64,000 nucleotides of DNA from Roseibium sediminis (lineage in GTDB: Bacteria; Pseudomonadota; Alphaproteobacteria; Rhizobiales; Stappiaceae). The notes beneath the pieces were generated by a model. The model worked only from the letters and a program-made list of their open reading frames with translations, did not search any database and had not been told where the DNA came from. A program made the translations under genes and the position numbers. The stretch lies in the NCBI RefSeq assembly GCF_008711325.1, contig NZ_VXDB01000004.1:62001-126000 (forward strand). The letters run 5' to 3'. Every line of letters starts with the position of its first letter. Positions within the stretch are counted from its first letter, which is position 1. Shown piece after piece: positions 27,805-39,378 of the stretch.

Positions 27805-27856
27805 GAGAGCGCCACTATCGTAAGGTGCATATAGTACGAGAAAGGTCTCCAAAAGA

Positions 27857-28441
27857 ATGTTTGATGCAAGAGAAAAGGTTGCTTTGTTTATTGACGGAGC
27901 AAACCTTTATTCAACGGCAAAAGCCATCGGTTTCGACATTGACTACAAGCGGTTGTTGAAAGAATTTCAGGGACAGGCTTATCTGCTGCGTGCTTACTAT
28001 TACACCGCACTGATCGAAGACCAAGAGTATTCTTCTATTCGCCCGCTGATCGACTGGCTAGATTATAATGGCTACAAGGTCATCACCAAGCCGGTGAAGG
28101 AGTTTGTTGACAGCTCCGGTCGTCGCAAGGTCAAGGGCAATATGGACATCGAACTCGCCGTTGATGCCATGCAGCTTGTTGAACATGTGGATCACATCGT
28201 TCTCTTCTCAGGCGACGGTGATTTCCGCTCGCTCGTTGAAGCCCTGCAGCGCCGTGGCCGCAAGGTAAGTGTGGTTTCCACACTCAAGACCCAGCCTCCG
28301 ATGATCGCCGACGACCTGCGCCGTCAGGCAGACCACTTCATCGACCTTGCGAATCTTGCAAACAAGATCGGCCGTGATCCGTCCGAGCGGCCGATGCGTC
28401 CGGCTCCGGAGCAGGATTTCGACGAAGACGACGATTACTGA
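27857..28441 (+). CDS. NYN-domain ribonuclease-like protein (LabA/DUF88)
   Basis: A 194-residue NYN-domain protein, a PIN-like metal-dependent nuclease fold. The acidic pocket is visible: VALFIDGANLYSTAK (first Asp about residue 13), GNMDIELAVDAM, and VLFSGDGDFRSLVEAL with two aspartates. The C-terminal 30 residues are acidic and probably disordered (DFDEDDDY). Family members are thought to be RNases acting on tRNA, rRNA or mRNA; the substrate here is unknown. The ATG has AAAGG upstream in a U-rich leader. The uracil-DNA glycosylase gene begins 4 bases after its stop. Confidence 0.92.
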   Translation: MFDAREKVALFIDGANLYSTAKAIGFDIDYKRLLKEFQGQAYLLRAYYYTALIEDQEYSSIRPLIDWLDYNGYKVITKPVKEFVDSSGRRKVKGNMDIELAVDAMQLVEHVDHIVLFSGDGDFRSLVEALQRRGRKVSVVSTLKTQPPMIADDLRRQADHFIDLANLANKIGRDPSERPMRPAPEQDFDEDDDY

Positions 28442-28445
28442 TCTG

Positions 28446-29123
28446 ATGGCGCCCGGTAAGACACCGGGCGGCCAGACGACACTTCCGACTGATCCGCCCC
28501 TGGACTGCCCCCTTTGTCCGCGCCTTGTTTCATTGCGGACGGAGCTCAAGCAGCAATATCCCGACTGGTTTAATGGCCCAGTTCCTTCGTTTGGGGACCG
28601 GGACCCTGGGCTTTTGATCGTTGGGTTGGCGCCTGGGCTGAAGGGAGCGAATCGGACGGGGCGGCCTTTTACCGGCGACTATGCCGGTGACCTTCTTTAC
28701 GAGACCATGCTGGAATTCGGTTTTGCTTCGGGCACTTATGAAGCAAGACCGGATGACAGTCTGACCTTGCACCAGGCGATGATCACCAACGCAGTTCGCT
28801 GCCTGCCACCGGAAAACAAGCCGGTTGGTGCCGAGGTGAAAGCCTGCAGGCCCTATCTCCTGTCAACGCTTGACGCGAACCCATCCATCGTTGCCATTCT
28901 TGCCTTGGGGCGGATTGCCCACGACACGTTCCTGACCACGCTCGGGCTGAAAAAGACGCTTTATCCCTTTTCCCATGGCGGACGGCATGATCTAGGCGTC
29001 AGAAACCTGACGCTCTTCGACAGCTATCATTGCTCGAGATACAACACCAACACCGGGCGATTGACCCCGGAAATGTTCAAGTCGGTGTTTGCAGATATCC
29101 GGAACATGATTCCCCGGCCTTAA
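28446..29123 (+). CDS. Family 5 uracil-DNA glycosylase (UdgB), 4Fe-4S
   Basis: A 225-residue uracil-DNA glycosylase of the UdgB (family 5) type, removing uracil and other deaminated bases in base-excision repair. Motif 1 is GLAPGLKGANRTGRPF with GDYAGDLLY following; family 5 lacks the catalytic polar residue of family 1. Four cysteines fit an Fe-S cluster: two in CPLC near the N-terminus, one in NAVRCLPPENKP and one in VKACRPYL. The C-terminal SYHCSRYNTNTGRL carries the motif-2-like His. The ATG at 28446 sits 4 bases after the NYN stop with a weak ribosome site, suggesting coupling. Confidence 0.92.
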   Translation: MAPGKTPGGQTTLPTDPPLDCPLCPRLVSLRTELKQQYPDWFNGPVPSFGDRDPGLLIVGLAPGLKGANRTGRPFTGDYAGDLLYETMLEFGFASGTYEARPDDSLTLHQAMITNAVRCLPPENKPVGAEVKACRPYLLSTLDANPSIVAILALGRIAHDTFLTTLGLKKTLYPFSHGGRHDLGVRNLTLFDSYHCSRYNTNTGRLTPEMFKSVFADIRNMIPRP

Positions 29124-29144
29124 CTGGCAGGTGGAGACCACTTT

Positions 29145-29906
29145 CTACTTGAGATCAGGGCTATCGGCGCGGGTCCAGCCGTCTGGCCCGAGGTGTTCCT
29201 GAGGCCGGAAGCGGGCCTTGTAAGCCATTTTCGGTGACCCATCGACCCAGTATCCCAGATAGACATAGGGAAGGTTCATCCGGCGCGCTCGCTCGATGTG
29301 GTCGAGAATCATGAACGTGCCGAGACCGGCCTTGTCGTTTGCCGGATCGTAGAAGGAGTAGACCATCGACAGGCCGTCGGCCAGTTGGTCGCTAAGTGCG
29401 ACGCCAAGCAGCGGACCTTCGCCCATACCGGTCAAAAACGTGTCCGGTCCCCGGCGGCGGTATTCGATCACCATGGTTTCCACATGGGTGTCCTCGACCA
29501 TCATGGCATAGTCCAGCACACTCATTTCCGTCATTCCGCCGCTTTCGTGTCGGGAAAGCAGATAATCCCGGAAGAGGTCGTATTGTTCCGCTGACGGGCT
29601 TGCGGGAAGACGGGCACCGATAATGTCCGCGCATTGCTTCCATTGCCGCTTGAACGACTTGGTCCAGACAAAGTCCTTCACCCGGACGCGCACGGACACG
29701 CAGGCCCGGCAGTTTTCACAGGCCGGACGATAGGCAATGTTCTGGCTTCGCCGAAAGCCGCCCTGTGTCAGGACGTCATTCAGTGCAGGCGCATTGTGAC
29801 CAATCAGGTGCGTAAAAACCTTCCGCTCTTGCCGGTCATCCAGATACGGGCAAGGCGAGGGGGCTGTCAGATAGAATTGCGGGTGGTCCGTATGGTGGCG
29901 TGTCAA
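29145..29906 (-). CDS. bpt: Aspartate/glutamate leucyltransferase (Bpt type)
   Basis: A 253-residue GNAT-like aminoacyl-tRNA-protein transferase that adds leucine from Leu-tRNA to N-terminal Asp or Glu, marking proteins for ClpAP in the N-end rule pathway. The N-terminal [17 protein letters not shown] and the cysteine-rich [18 protein letters not shown] are characteristic, as is the C-terminal [20 protein letters not shown]. Related enzymes are arginyltransferases (Ate1); the bacterial form is usually Bpt. Tail to tail with udgB (21 bases). Confidence 0.93.
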   Translation of the reverse strand: MTRHHTDHPQFYLTAPSPCPYLDDRQERKVFTHLIGHNAPALNDVLTQGGFRRSQNIAYRPACENCRACVSVRVRVKDFVWTKSFKRQWKQCADIIGARLPASPSAEQYDLFRDYLLSRHESGGMTEMSVLDYAMMVEDTHVETMVIEYRRRGPDTFLTGMGEGPLLGVALSDQLADGLSMVYSFYDPANDKAGLGTFMILDHIERARRMNLPYVYLGYWVDGSPKMAYKARFRPQEHLGPDGWTRADSPDLK

Positions 29907-29948
29907 AGCCTGTTCCCGTTCCCGTCTGTTCTCTGGAAGATTAGCCTA

Positions 29949-31781
29949 TCACAGTCCGTAATACCATGGGGCGACGAGAGTGAAGGTCAACCACAAAATT
30001 AGCGCAAGGGGAACACCGGCCCGTACAAAGTCCGAAAAGCGGTAATGCCCGGGGCCCATCACGATCAGGTTTGTTTGATAGCCGATGGGCGTTGCAAAGG
30101 ACGCGTTGGCTGCAAAGATGATGCAGACGACGAAAGCCTCCGGCGACTGACCGATCTGGTTTGCCATGTTGATGGCGATCGGCGTGAACAAGACTGCGGC
30201 GGCGTTGTTCGACAGGAAGTTGGTCAGGATCATCACGATCATGAAGAGCGCTGAGAGCATCACTGCAGGCGGCTGTCCCTGAAGGACCGTTACAAGACCG
30301 CTGGCAATAGCCGACGCGCCGCCCGTTGCTTCCAGCGCGACAGCGCCGGCAAGGGATGCGCCCACGAGCATGAAGATCCGACTGTCGATGGCTCGCAGAG
30401 CCTGACGCGTATTCAGGCAGCCGGTCGCAATCATCGCAAACGTTCCGGCGACAGCCATGGCGACGATGGGAACAAGTCCTGTGGCGGAAAGAAGAACGAC
30501 CGTGGCGAAGATCCCCAGAGCCTTGGGAGCGTGACGGCGACGCGGAACCTCCGCAGCCGACCAGTCGAGCAGCAGCACATCGCGGTTTCCGCGTAGTCGC
30601 GCGATTTCCTCGGCGCCGCCCGCTACAAGCAGAACGTCACCGGCTTCGAGGCGAATGTCATTCATCGCCATGCGCGGCATACGGCTGCGGCGCTGGATGC
30701 CCATGACCACGCAATCCGTTTCTGCGTGGAAACCGGATTGCGGCAAGGTGCGCCCCATCAACCGCGAAGCCGGAGCAACAACCACTTCGGCAAGTGTCAT
30801 CGAATCGGCAGAAAGGGACGGGGTATCCTGTCCATCCGGCGTTGTGGCTGCTTCCGGGTCCATGATCGGCTGGCGGCGAGCCAGAGCATTTGCAAGAGCC
30901 GTGCGGGTTGCCGCGACAATCACCGTGTCTCCGGGTTGGAGGGACACATTCTCAAATGGCGGAAGGATCGGCTTTTCGCCACGTTGCACGAGGCGAACCG
31001 TCATGTCCTTGAGGGCCGGGAACATGCCCGAGACTGATTCCATCCCCACCAACGGATGGCCGAAGGTCACATGGATCTGGGCAATAAACTGCTTGCCGGA
31101 CTGGCCCTGGATTTCTTCCGCCATCGTCTTTCTGGGCTGCAGCAGGCGCGGAACAACAATCAGGACATAGAGGGAGCCAACCCCCGCCAGGATAAGGCCG
31201 ATGGGCGTAAAACTGAAAAAGTCGAGCTTCAGATCTGTGCTCTGGGCAGCATAGTTCGCCACCAGCAGGTTCGTTGAGGAGCCGATCAGGGTCGTCATGC
31301 CGCCGAGGATGGCAATGAATGACAGCGGCATCAGCACCCGGGAGGCGGAGCGGCCGGTCGTTGCCGCAACCGCGCTCAAGATCGGAAGGAACATCACCAC
31401 AACCGGTGTGTTGTTCAAAAAGGCGCTCAGGATCCCGACAGCAATCAGGATCGGCACGGTCGCAAGGGCGGTCTTGCCGCGTGTCCAGCGCACGATGGCT
31501 TTTGCCGGTCCCTCAAGCGCGTCGGTTTGAAACAATCCCTGACCGATAATCAAAAGGCAGATCACCGTGATCAGCGCCGGATTTGAAAATCCGCTCAGGA
31601 AATCGCCAGCCGTGATTAGTGCGCCATTTGTCTCGACCGGGATGACGGTAAAGATGGCGATAAAGGCAACGACCGAGCCCAGCGCGATCGTTTCAATGGC
31701 AAACCTTTCAGTGGCGTACAGGATGACTGTTGTGGCGATAACCAAAAAGGTCAGCGCCATGGCTATGTCAATGGAATGCAT
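29949..31781 (-). CDS. SLC13-type anion transporter with two TrkA-C domains
   Basis: A 610-residue inner-membrane transporter of the SLC13/DASS (CitMHS-like) type. Five to six N-terminal helices (about 1-195) are followed by a soluble insert with two TrkA-C domains (about 215-300 and 315-400; IRLEAGDVLLVAGGAEEI ends the second) and a second membrane half (about 420-610). Conserved asparagine/proline hairpins are visible: ILSAFLNNTPVVVMFLP and MILTNFLSNNAAAVLFTPIA. Likely substrates are sulfate, di- or tricarboxylates; the two TrkA-C domains favour an inorganic or small organic anion but do not decide. The ATG at 31781 has AGGCGGG upstream; a GTG at 31799 is an alternative. Confidence 0.9.
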   Translation of the reverse strand: MHSIDIAMALTFLVIATTVILYATERFAIETIALGSVVAFIAIFTVIPVETNGALITAGDFLSGFSNPALITVICLLIIGQGLFQTDALEGPAKAIVRWTRGKTALATVPILIAVGILSAFLNNTPVVVMFLPILSAVAATTGRSASRVLMPLSFIAILGGMTTLIGSSTNLLVANYAAQSTDLKLDFFSFTPIGLILAGVGSLYVLIVVPRLLQPRKTMAEEIQGQSGKQFIAQIHVTFGHPLVGMESVSGMFPALKDMTVRLVQRGEKPILPPFENVSLQPGDTVIVAATRTALANALARRQPIMDPEAATTPDGQDTPSLSADSMTLAEVVVAPASRLMGRTLPQSGFHAETDCVVMGIQRRSRMPRMAMNDIRLEAGDVLLVAGGAEEIARLRGNRDVLLLDWSAAEVPRRRHAPKALGIFATVVLLSATGLVPIVAMAVAGTFAMIATGCLNTRQALRAIDSRIFMLVGASLAGAVALEATGGASAIASGLVTVLQGQPPAVMLSALFMIVMILTNFLSNNAAAVLFTPIAINMANQIGQSPEAFVVCIIFAANASFATPIGYQTNLIVMGPGHYRFSDFVRAGVPLALILWLTFTLVAPWYYGL

Positions 31782-31877
31782 ACACCCGCCTGTTTTCACA
31801 CAATAACGGGCAACGCCTGAAAAACGCAGTTAGGAGCCGCCCAGCCTCAGCGCGGAGAATAGAACAGCTTGAATAGA

Positions 31878-31911
31878 AAGAAAAAGCCCGTTCTTGAGAA
31901 GAACGGGCTTT
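31878..31911 (-). terminator. Rho-independent terminator of the RDD gene
   Basis: A 13-bp stem AAAGCCCGTTCTT (31883-31895) with its complement (31899-31911) and a 3-base loop. On the minus strand it is followed by TTCTTTC after the run of U within the stem foot. It lies 74 bases past the RDD stop. Confidence 0.85.
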
Positions 31912-31984
31912 GGGGAGAAAGTCTTTCCATTTCGGACCACGGTCCCGGTTCTTCATTCCAAACCGGTGCGGCAGCTTCGGCGGA

Positions 31985-32479
31985 TCAGAATCGATCCCGA
32001 TTTGCGTCTGTGTTGATCACGACTGTTCCCAGAACAAGGTCGTGCAACAGGCGCTTGCGATCCGAAAACAGCGAGACCAGCACGATAAGCGGGGTCAGCA
32101 GACTGACGGAGAACCAGAACATCAGGGCATGGACAGCTGCCAGAAGCGGGTAGGGTTTTGCTCCGTACCAAAGGCGCATTTCCAGTCCCATGGCCCGCAT
32201 GCCCGGGGTTGCCGCTGCCGGTCCGCCGAGGGTAAAGGCCACATAGAGGAGGGCCACTACCGGTCCGATGGCCGCATAGAGCAGCCAGGCGAGGCCAAAC
32301 GTAAAGATGCCGAGGAAGAACACCACGATTGCGGCAATGCTCGTGAGGATAAAGATCCCGACCACGTCGATGAAAAACGCAAAAAGCCGCCGCGACCGAA
32401 CCCCGGAAAACAGCTCCGGATGCACCAGCGGATCGTACTGATCCTGTCTGCTGTCTGCGGTCGTAGTGTCGGTCGTCAT
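31985..32479 (-). CDS. RDD-family membrane protein
   Basis: A 164-residue inner-membrane protein with the RDD signature: the Arg in SRRLFAFFIDVVGIFILTS opening helix 1, the Asp in that helix, and the second Asp in the conserved C-terminal DRKRLLHDLVLGTVVI. Three to four helices are predicted by eye. TPGMRAMGLEMR is a typical RDD segment. The role is not established; some relatives are thought to be transport related. The ATG at 32479 has GGAGA 5 bases upstream; the ATG at 32491 lacks a ribosome site. Confidence 0.87.
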   Translation of the reverse strand: MTTDTTTADSRQDQYDPLVHPELFSGVRSRRLFAFFIDVVGIFILTSIAAIVVFFLGIFTFGLAWLLYAAIGPVVALLYVAFTLGGPAAATPGMRAMGLEMRLWYGAKPYPLLAAVHALMFWFSVSLLTPLIVLVSLFSDRKRLLHDLVLGTVVINTDANRDRF

Positions 32480-32570
32480 CAAGGTCTCCATTGTGTTTCA
32501 GGGAAACATGTGGGGACTGCAACCACAAAACGCAAATACCCGAGATCAAAAAGCTTTACGCCCAGTGCTC

Positions 32571-33817
32571 TCAAGGCTCGGTGATGGCTTGCCCGAGGTC
32601 CAGACGTTTGACCGTGTAGCCTCCGGCGCGCAGACGGTCGACGATCTCCTGACCATGGGCGCGGTCAAAGGCTTCGAAGGTCACATCCAGCGTCGCACCC
32701 TTTGCCGGAACATTCAGGAACAACCGGTTGTGGGCGACCTCCACGACATTGCCTTTCGCAGCGCCGATGATGGTTGTGATATCGCCGAGGACGCCCGGGC
32801 GGTCCGGCGTGTCGATCCGTATGGAGACCATCCGTCCCCCGCGGGCCAATTCGCGCACCACGATGGAAGAAATCAGCCGTGGGTCAATGTTGCCGCCGCA
32901 CAGAACCAGACCGACCTTCTTGCCCTTCAGGCTTTCTTTCTCGGTCAGAAGACCGGCCAGGGCCGCAGCTCCGGCCCCTTCGGCGATCGTGTGCTGGTAG
33001 ATCAGATAGGCGTTGATCGCTTCCTCGATCACGCTTTCCTTCGCCAGAACAACCCGGTCGACGATCGACTTGACGATCTGTCGTGTCAGTTCGCCCACAT
33101 TGCGAACCGCAATACCTTCCGCAATCGTCGGTCCGCCGCAGGTCACGTCCTTGCCGTGAACGGCGCCCCACATGGCCGGGTAGAGCTCTGTTTCGACACC
33201 GATGACTTCAATGGATGGCTTGATGGCCTTGGCGGCAACAGCCATGCCCGACACAAGGCCGCCGCCACCGATCGGGGCAATCAGGACGTCAAGGTCCGGA
33301 ACATCCTGCAGCATTTCCAGCGCGATGGTGCCTTGACCTGAAATCACATGAGGATCATCGAACGGGTGAACCCAGACAAGGCCTTGTTCTGTCGCGATAC
33401 GGCGCGCTTCTTCGCGCGCTTCGTCAACATTCTCGCCAGCGAGAATGACATTGGCGCCAAATTCGCGGGTTGCCGCCACTTTCACGAACGGGGTCGTTTC
33501 CGGCATGACGATGGTTGCCGGAATGCCGAGACGGCTGGAGTGAAATGCAACTCCCTGCGCGTGGTTTCCGGCAGACATGGCGATGACGCCGCGCTTGCGG
33601 TCTTCCTCACTCAGGCTGAGAAGCTTGACCAGAGCCCCGCGTTCCTTGAACGAGCCAGTCACCTGCATGTTCTCGTATTTGACGAAAACATCAGCGCCAG
33701 TCAGTTTGGAAATACGGGGAGCCGGAAGGCACGGTGTCTTGAGAACCGCGCCCCTGATGCTTTCTTCCGCCTGCCGGATGTCATCGATCGTGACGGGCAG
33801 GGACGTTTGCTGTGTCA

Positions 33818-33818
<1 letters not shown>
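32571..33818 (-). CDS. ilvA: Threonine ammonia-lyase with C-terminal ACT domain
   Basis: A 415-residue PLP enzyme converting threonine to 2-oxobutanoate, entering isoleucine synthesis or threonine breakdown. The PLP lysine is Lys58 in TGSFKERGALV; the phosphate-binding glycine loop is APIGGGGLVSGMA; a single ACT domain occupies the last 85 residues (VSIRIDTPDRPGVLGDITTI). The single-ACT, about 400-residue form matches the shorter threonine dehydratase type (often ilvA or tdcB-like), so regulation may differ from E. coli IlvA. The start codon overlaps the hemB stop by one base (TAATG), so the two are coupled. Confidence 0.93.
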
Positions 33819-36213
<2,395 letters not shown>

Positions 36214-36246
36214 TTTCCGACATTCCCGCTTTCCGGAGTATTTCAA

Positions 36247-37281
36247 GTGACTGAAGACGTTCTCTTCGAACTGCGCGGCCATGCCGGTGTCATCACGCTC
36301 AATCGTCCAAAAGCGCTCAACGCGCTGAACCATGACATGGTCATTGCAATGGCCCGTCAGCTTTCCGTTTGGGAAATCGATGCTCGCGTGCGCCATGTGG
36401 TCATCAAGGGGGCAGGGGAGAAGGCCTTTTGCGCTGGCGGGGATATCCGCAATCTCTATGACGCGCGTCAGGAAGGAGTGACCGAAGGTGTCTCCGACTT
36501 CTTTATGGACGAATATCGCCTGAACGCGCGGATCAAGGCCTATCCGAAGCCTTATGTGGCGCTGATAGACGGCATCGTGATGGGCGGGGGCGTCGGGGTT
36601 TCTGTCCACGGTAGCCATCGTGTTGGCACCGGCAACATGATGTTCTCCATGCCCGAGGTGGGAATCGGCTTCTTCCCGGATGTTGGCGGCACCCATTTTC
36701 TGCCCCGCATGCCAAAGTCCACAGGTATCTATTGCGCGCTGAGCGCTGGCAGGCTGAAGCAGGCCGATGCGCTGGCAACCGGCGTCCTGACTCACGCGAT
36801 CGATGGTGAGCGACTTGCCGAGCTGGAAACAGCGCTGGAGACAGAGACAGACGTCGATGCGCTTTTGGACAGGTTCTCCATAAACCCCGGCACCTCAGAT
36901 CTTCTGGCCCGTGCAGATCGGGTCGATCGGATTTTCGGTGCAGGTTCGGTTGCGGAAATCCTTGCGCGGCTCGACGGAGAAGCCGACGACTGGTCTTCAA
37001 AGGTGGCAGGCATCATTCGTTCCAAGTCTCCGACAAGTGTGCTGATTGCCTTTGAACAAATGCGCCGGGGAGCGGAGCTGGACTTCAATGGCTGCATGCA
37101 TCTGGAATTCCGGATCGTGAACGAAATCCTGCGCCAGCACGATTTTTATGAGGGCGTCCGCGCCGTCATCGTTGACAAGGATCAGGCCCCGAAGTGGTTG
37201 CCATCGTCGTTGGAGGAAGTGGACAGCGCCGCGCTGGCGGCGTATTTCGAGGAACCGGTTTGCGGCGACCTGACGTTCTGA
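36247..37281 (+). CDS. 3-hydroxyisobutyryl-CoA hydrolase (crotonase fold)
   Basis: A 344-residue member of the crotonase superfamily of the HIBYL-CoA hydrolase type, releasing 3-hydroxyisobutyrate from its CoA ester in valine degradation. The oxyanion-hole segments are AFCAGGDIRNLYD and IDGIVMGGGVGVSVHGSHRV, with MPEVGIGFFPDVGGTHFLPR downstream carrying the catalytic acidic residue region; the C-terminal extension (about 250-344) is typical of HIBCH rather than of 260-residue enoyl-CoA hydratases. A GTG start with GGAG about 8 bases upstream. Second gene of the valine operon. Confidence 0.92.
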   Translation: MTEDVLFELRGHAGVITLNRPKALNALNHDMVIAMARQLSVWEIDARVRHVVIKGAGEKAFCAGGDIRNLYDARQEGVTEGVSDFFMDEYRLNARIKAYPKPYVALIDGIVMGGGVGVSVHGSHRVGTGNMMFSMPEVGIGFFPDVGGTHFLPRMPKSTGIYCALSAGRLKQADALATGVLTHAIDGERLAELETALETETDVDALLDRFSINPGTSDLLARADRVDRIFGAGSVAEILARLDGEADDWSSKVAGIIRSKSPTSVLIAFEQMRRGAELDFNGCMHLEFRIVNEILRQHDFYEGVRAVIVDKDQAPKWLPSSLEEVDSAALAAYFEEPVCGDLTF

Positions 37282-37323
37282 GCGGCAGTAGGTCACCCTT
37301 CCTGAATTCAACTCGGAGCCACC

Positions 37324-37749
37324 ATGATCAGCAACCTTCAGGACCTCATCGGCGGTCGCCCGCACTGGAACACGCTTCTGGTCTGGTATCTGCGGGCAAT
37401 GGCCCTGTTGCTGATCGGCGGCGGTATTATTCACTGGGCCCGGATCATCGGGTTTGTGCCCTGGCGCGACGTCTGGTTCTGGGACATGCCGCTGGCTTGG
37501 CAAACGGCGACCGTCTTTTTCGGCGTTCTCGACATGGTGGCAGCCATCGGCCTCTGGCTGACCGTGTCCTGGGGAACAGTAATGTGGATCTTCCGGGCCT
37601 TCTGCCAGATTGTCATGCATACGGCATTCTGGGAGATCTTTGGTCGGCGTCCCTACGAGATCAGCTTCTACTTTCTGACCATCGGCATCTTTGCCCTTCT
37701 TTATTATCTGTCGGTGCGGGAATCTCGTGCCCACAAACCTGCAACATAG
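37324..37749 (+). CDS. Small four-helix membrane protein (DUF6163-like)
   Basis: A 141-residue inner-membrane protein with about four hydrophobic segments (roughly 20-42, 58-80, 85-108, 112-132), rich in Trp and Phe. I recall this small protein as the DUF6163 family of Hyphomicrobiales, found beside mmsB; function unknown. The ATG has GGAG about 6 bases upstream. Its place between the hydrolase and mmsB suggests it is made with the valine pathway enzymes, though a membrane protein has no obvious step in that route. Confidence 0.8.
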   Translation: MISNLQDLIGGRPHWNTLLVWYLRAMALLLIGGGIIHWARIIGFVPWRDVWFWDMPLAWQTATVFFGVLDMVAAIGLWLTVSWGTVMWIFRAFCQIVMHTAFWEIFGRRPYEISFYFLTIGIFALLYYLSVRESRAHKPAT

Positions 37750-37786
37750 CAGTCAAACTGCGAGCGCTTTCTTTCGGAGGATAGTT

Positions 37787-38680
37787 ATGAGTACGCGGAT
37801 CGGTTTTATCGGCCTTGGCAACATGGGTGGCCCGATGGCCGCAAACCTGGTGAAGGCGGGGCATGAAGTGCTGGGCTTCGACCTGTCCGAAGCGGCGCTG
37901 GGCGCTCTCGAGGCTGCCGGTGGCAAGCGCGCGGCAAGTGTTGCCGAACTGGCCGCTGCAGCCGATGTTGTTGTTTCGATGCTTCCGGCCGGCGCTCATG
38001 TGCGCAAGATCTATATGGAAGAGGGTGGCATTTTGGAGAATGCCAAACCGGGAACCATTCTGATCGACAGTTCGACAATCGACGTGGACAGTGCCCGCGC
38101 CGTAGCCAGTGCGGCGGCAGAGAAGGGCATGTCGATGGTGGATGCCCCGGTCTCCGGTGGTGTCGGCGGAGCAACTGCAGGAACGCTCACCTTCATGGTT
38201 GGCGGACCGGACGAGGCTTTTGCCAAGGCGAAGCCCTATCTCGACATTATGGGCAAGAACATTGTTCATGCCGGCGGTGCGGGCAACGGGCAAGCGGCCA
38301 AGATCTGCAATAACATGATCCTCGGCATTTCCATGATTGCGGTGTCCGAAGCTTTCGTTCTTGCAGAGCGTCTCGGACTTGATGCGCAGAAGCTTTTCGA
38401 TATCTCTTCCACAGCCTCAGGACAATGTTGGTCACTAACTTCTTACTGCCCTGTCCCAGGCCCGGTGCCAACATCACCTGCCAATAATGACTACAAGCCC
38501 GGCTTTGCGGCTGAAATGATGTTAAAGGACCTTAAGCTTGCCCAGGAAGCTGCTGGAAGCGCCGGCGCCGCGACGCCGCTTGGTGCCGAAGCGTCAGTTC
38601 TGTATGACGTCTTCTGCAAGAACGGCGGGCAAGGATCTGATTTCTCTGCGATCGTTAACTTCCTGCGAGGAACAAGGTAA
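37787..38680 (+). CDS. mmsB: 3-hydroxyisobutyrate dehydrogenase
   Basis: A 297-residue NAD-dependent beta-hydroxyacid dehydrogenase oxidising 3-hydroxyisobutyrate to methylmalonate semialdehyde. The Rossmann signature IGFIGLGNMGGPMAANLVKA (5-24), the substrate loop DAPVSGGVGGATAGTL and the catalytic lysine in GNGQAAKICNNMILG are present. The segment GQCWSLTSYCPVPGPVPTSP is the usual HIBADH C-terminal active-site loop. GGAGG lies 6 bases before the ATG at 37787; the longer frame from 37691 overlaps the upstream gene and is spurious. Last gene of the valine operon; mmsA is not in the window. Confidence 0.96.
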   Translation: MSTRIGFIGLGNMGGPMAANLVKAGHEVLGFDLSEAALGALEAAGGKRAASVAELAAAADVVVSMLPAGAHVRKIYMEEGGILENAKPGTILIDSSTIDVDSARAVASAAAEKGMSMVDAPVSGGVGGATAGTLTFMVGGPDEAFAKAKPYLDIMGKNIVHAGGAGNGQAAKICNNMILGISMIAVSEAFVLAERLGLDAQKLFDISSTASGQCWSLTSYCPVPGPVPTSPANNDYKPGFAAEMMLKDLKLAQEAAGSAGAATPLGAEASVLYDVFCKNGGQGSDFSAIVNFLRGTR

Positions 38681-38836
38681 ACGAGTCTTTGAGAAGGCAT
38701 TCGAAAAGAAGCGCTGAATTTTAACTTATGATTTAGTGTGTCTCTTAAGCGGATCTTAGAAGCGAGTCTGTAATCTTCAGTCACGGTGGAAAGAAAAAAA
38801 CAACCACCAATGACAGGATAATAAGAGGCGCAAAAA

Positions 38837-39349
38837 ATGATCACCGCTAATAGGGCAGTCGATGCTGTGATACAGAACGAAGAGGAGGCGGACATCAAGC
38901 CGCTGTACCTCGAAGCTCTGACGCTCGTTGAGCGTTTGCACAGACGACTTCTTGACGTAATCAAAGACGAATTCGACCGGATGGGGCGTTCGGACGTAAA
39001 CAGCGTTCAGGCTCTCCTTCTGTTCAACATTGGTGATGCAGAGCTGACGGCGGGCGAACTCCGCACCCGTGGCTACTATCTGGGCTCCAATGTGTCCTAC
39101 AATCTGAAGAAGCTTGTTGAGACCGGCTATATCCACCATCAGCGTTCCCGCATGGACCGTCGGTCCGTTCGTGTCAGTCTGACGGACAAGGGCCAGGAAG
39201 TGGCTCGCATCGTGAACGATCTCTATGAGCGTCACATGCTGTCGGTTGAGCAGGTTGGTGAAATCAATCGCGAAGATTTCACAAACCTGAACAAGTCCCT
39301 TCGCCGCCTCGAGCGGTTCTGGACCGACCAGATCCTGTATCGCCTCTAA
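38837..39349 (+). CDS. ldtR: MarR-family regulator, LdtR type
   Basis: A 170-residue winged-helix MarR regulator. The recognition region is LTAGELRTRGYYLGSNVSYN followed by LKKLVETGYIHHQRSRMDRR, the wing with its Asp-Arg pair. It matches LdtR of Liberibacter and Sinorhizobium, which activates a nearby L,D-transpeptidase gene and influences envelope stress tolerance; an L,D-transpeptidase gene lies just downstream here, which supports the name. A well-formed terminator separates them, so the transpeptidase has its own promoter, a possible LdtR target. The 156 bases upstream hold no other feature I can name. Confidence 0.88.
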   Translation: MITANRAVDAVIQNEEEADIKPLYLEALTLVERLHRRLLDVIKDEFDRMGRSDVNSVQALLLFNIGDAELTAGELRTRGYYLGSNVSYNLKKLVETGYIHHQRSRMDRRSVRVSLTDKGQEVARIVNDLYERHMLSVEQVGEINREDFTNLNKSLRRLERFWTDQILYRL

Positions 39350-39378
39350 GCGACTACCGGGTCATCAAAATCACAAAG

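Larger units (their letters stand above)
27465..27856. other. AT-rich divergent spacer, possible small RNA locus
   Basis: 392 bases between rpoZ and the NYN gene, visibly richer in A+T than the surroundings, without a credible protein gene. It holds the rpoZ promoter (27511-27539), a hairpin GGAGTCG/CGGCTCC at 27724-27743 and a U-tailed hairpin at 27776-27804 on the plus strand, upstream of any plus-strand gene. A weak plus-strand promoter pair, TTGCAT (27632-27637) and ATAGTG (27655-27660), is 17 bases apart. This is compatible with a small RNA of roughly 130-150 nt or an attenuated leader. Confidence 0.4.

Noticed and set aside
27465..27856. Two-piece tmRNA gene in this spacer
   Set aside because: smpB is in the window and the length is right, but I find no tag-peptide reading frame ending in Ala-Leu-Ala-Ala and no tRNA-like ends.
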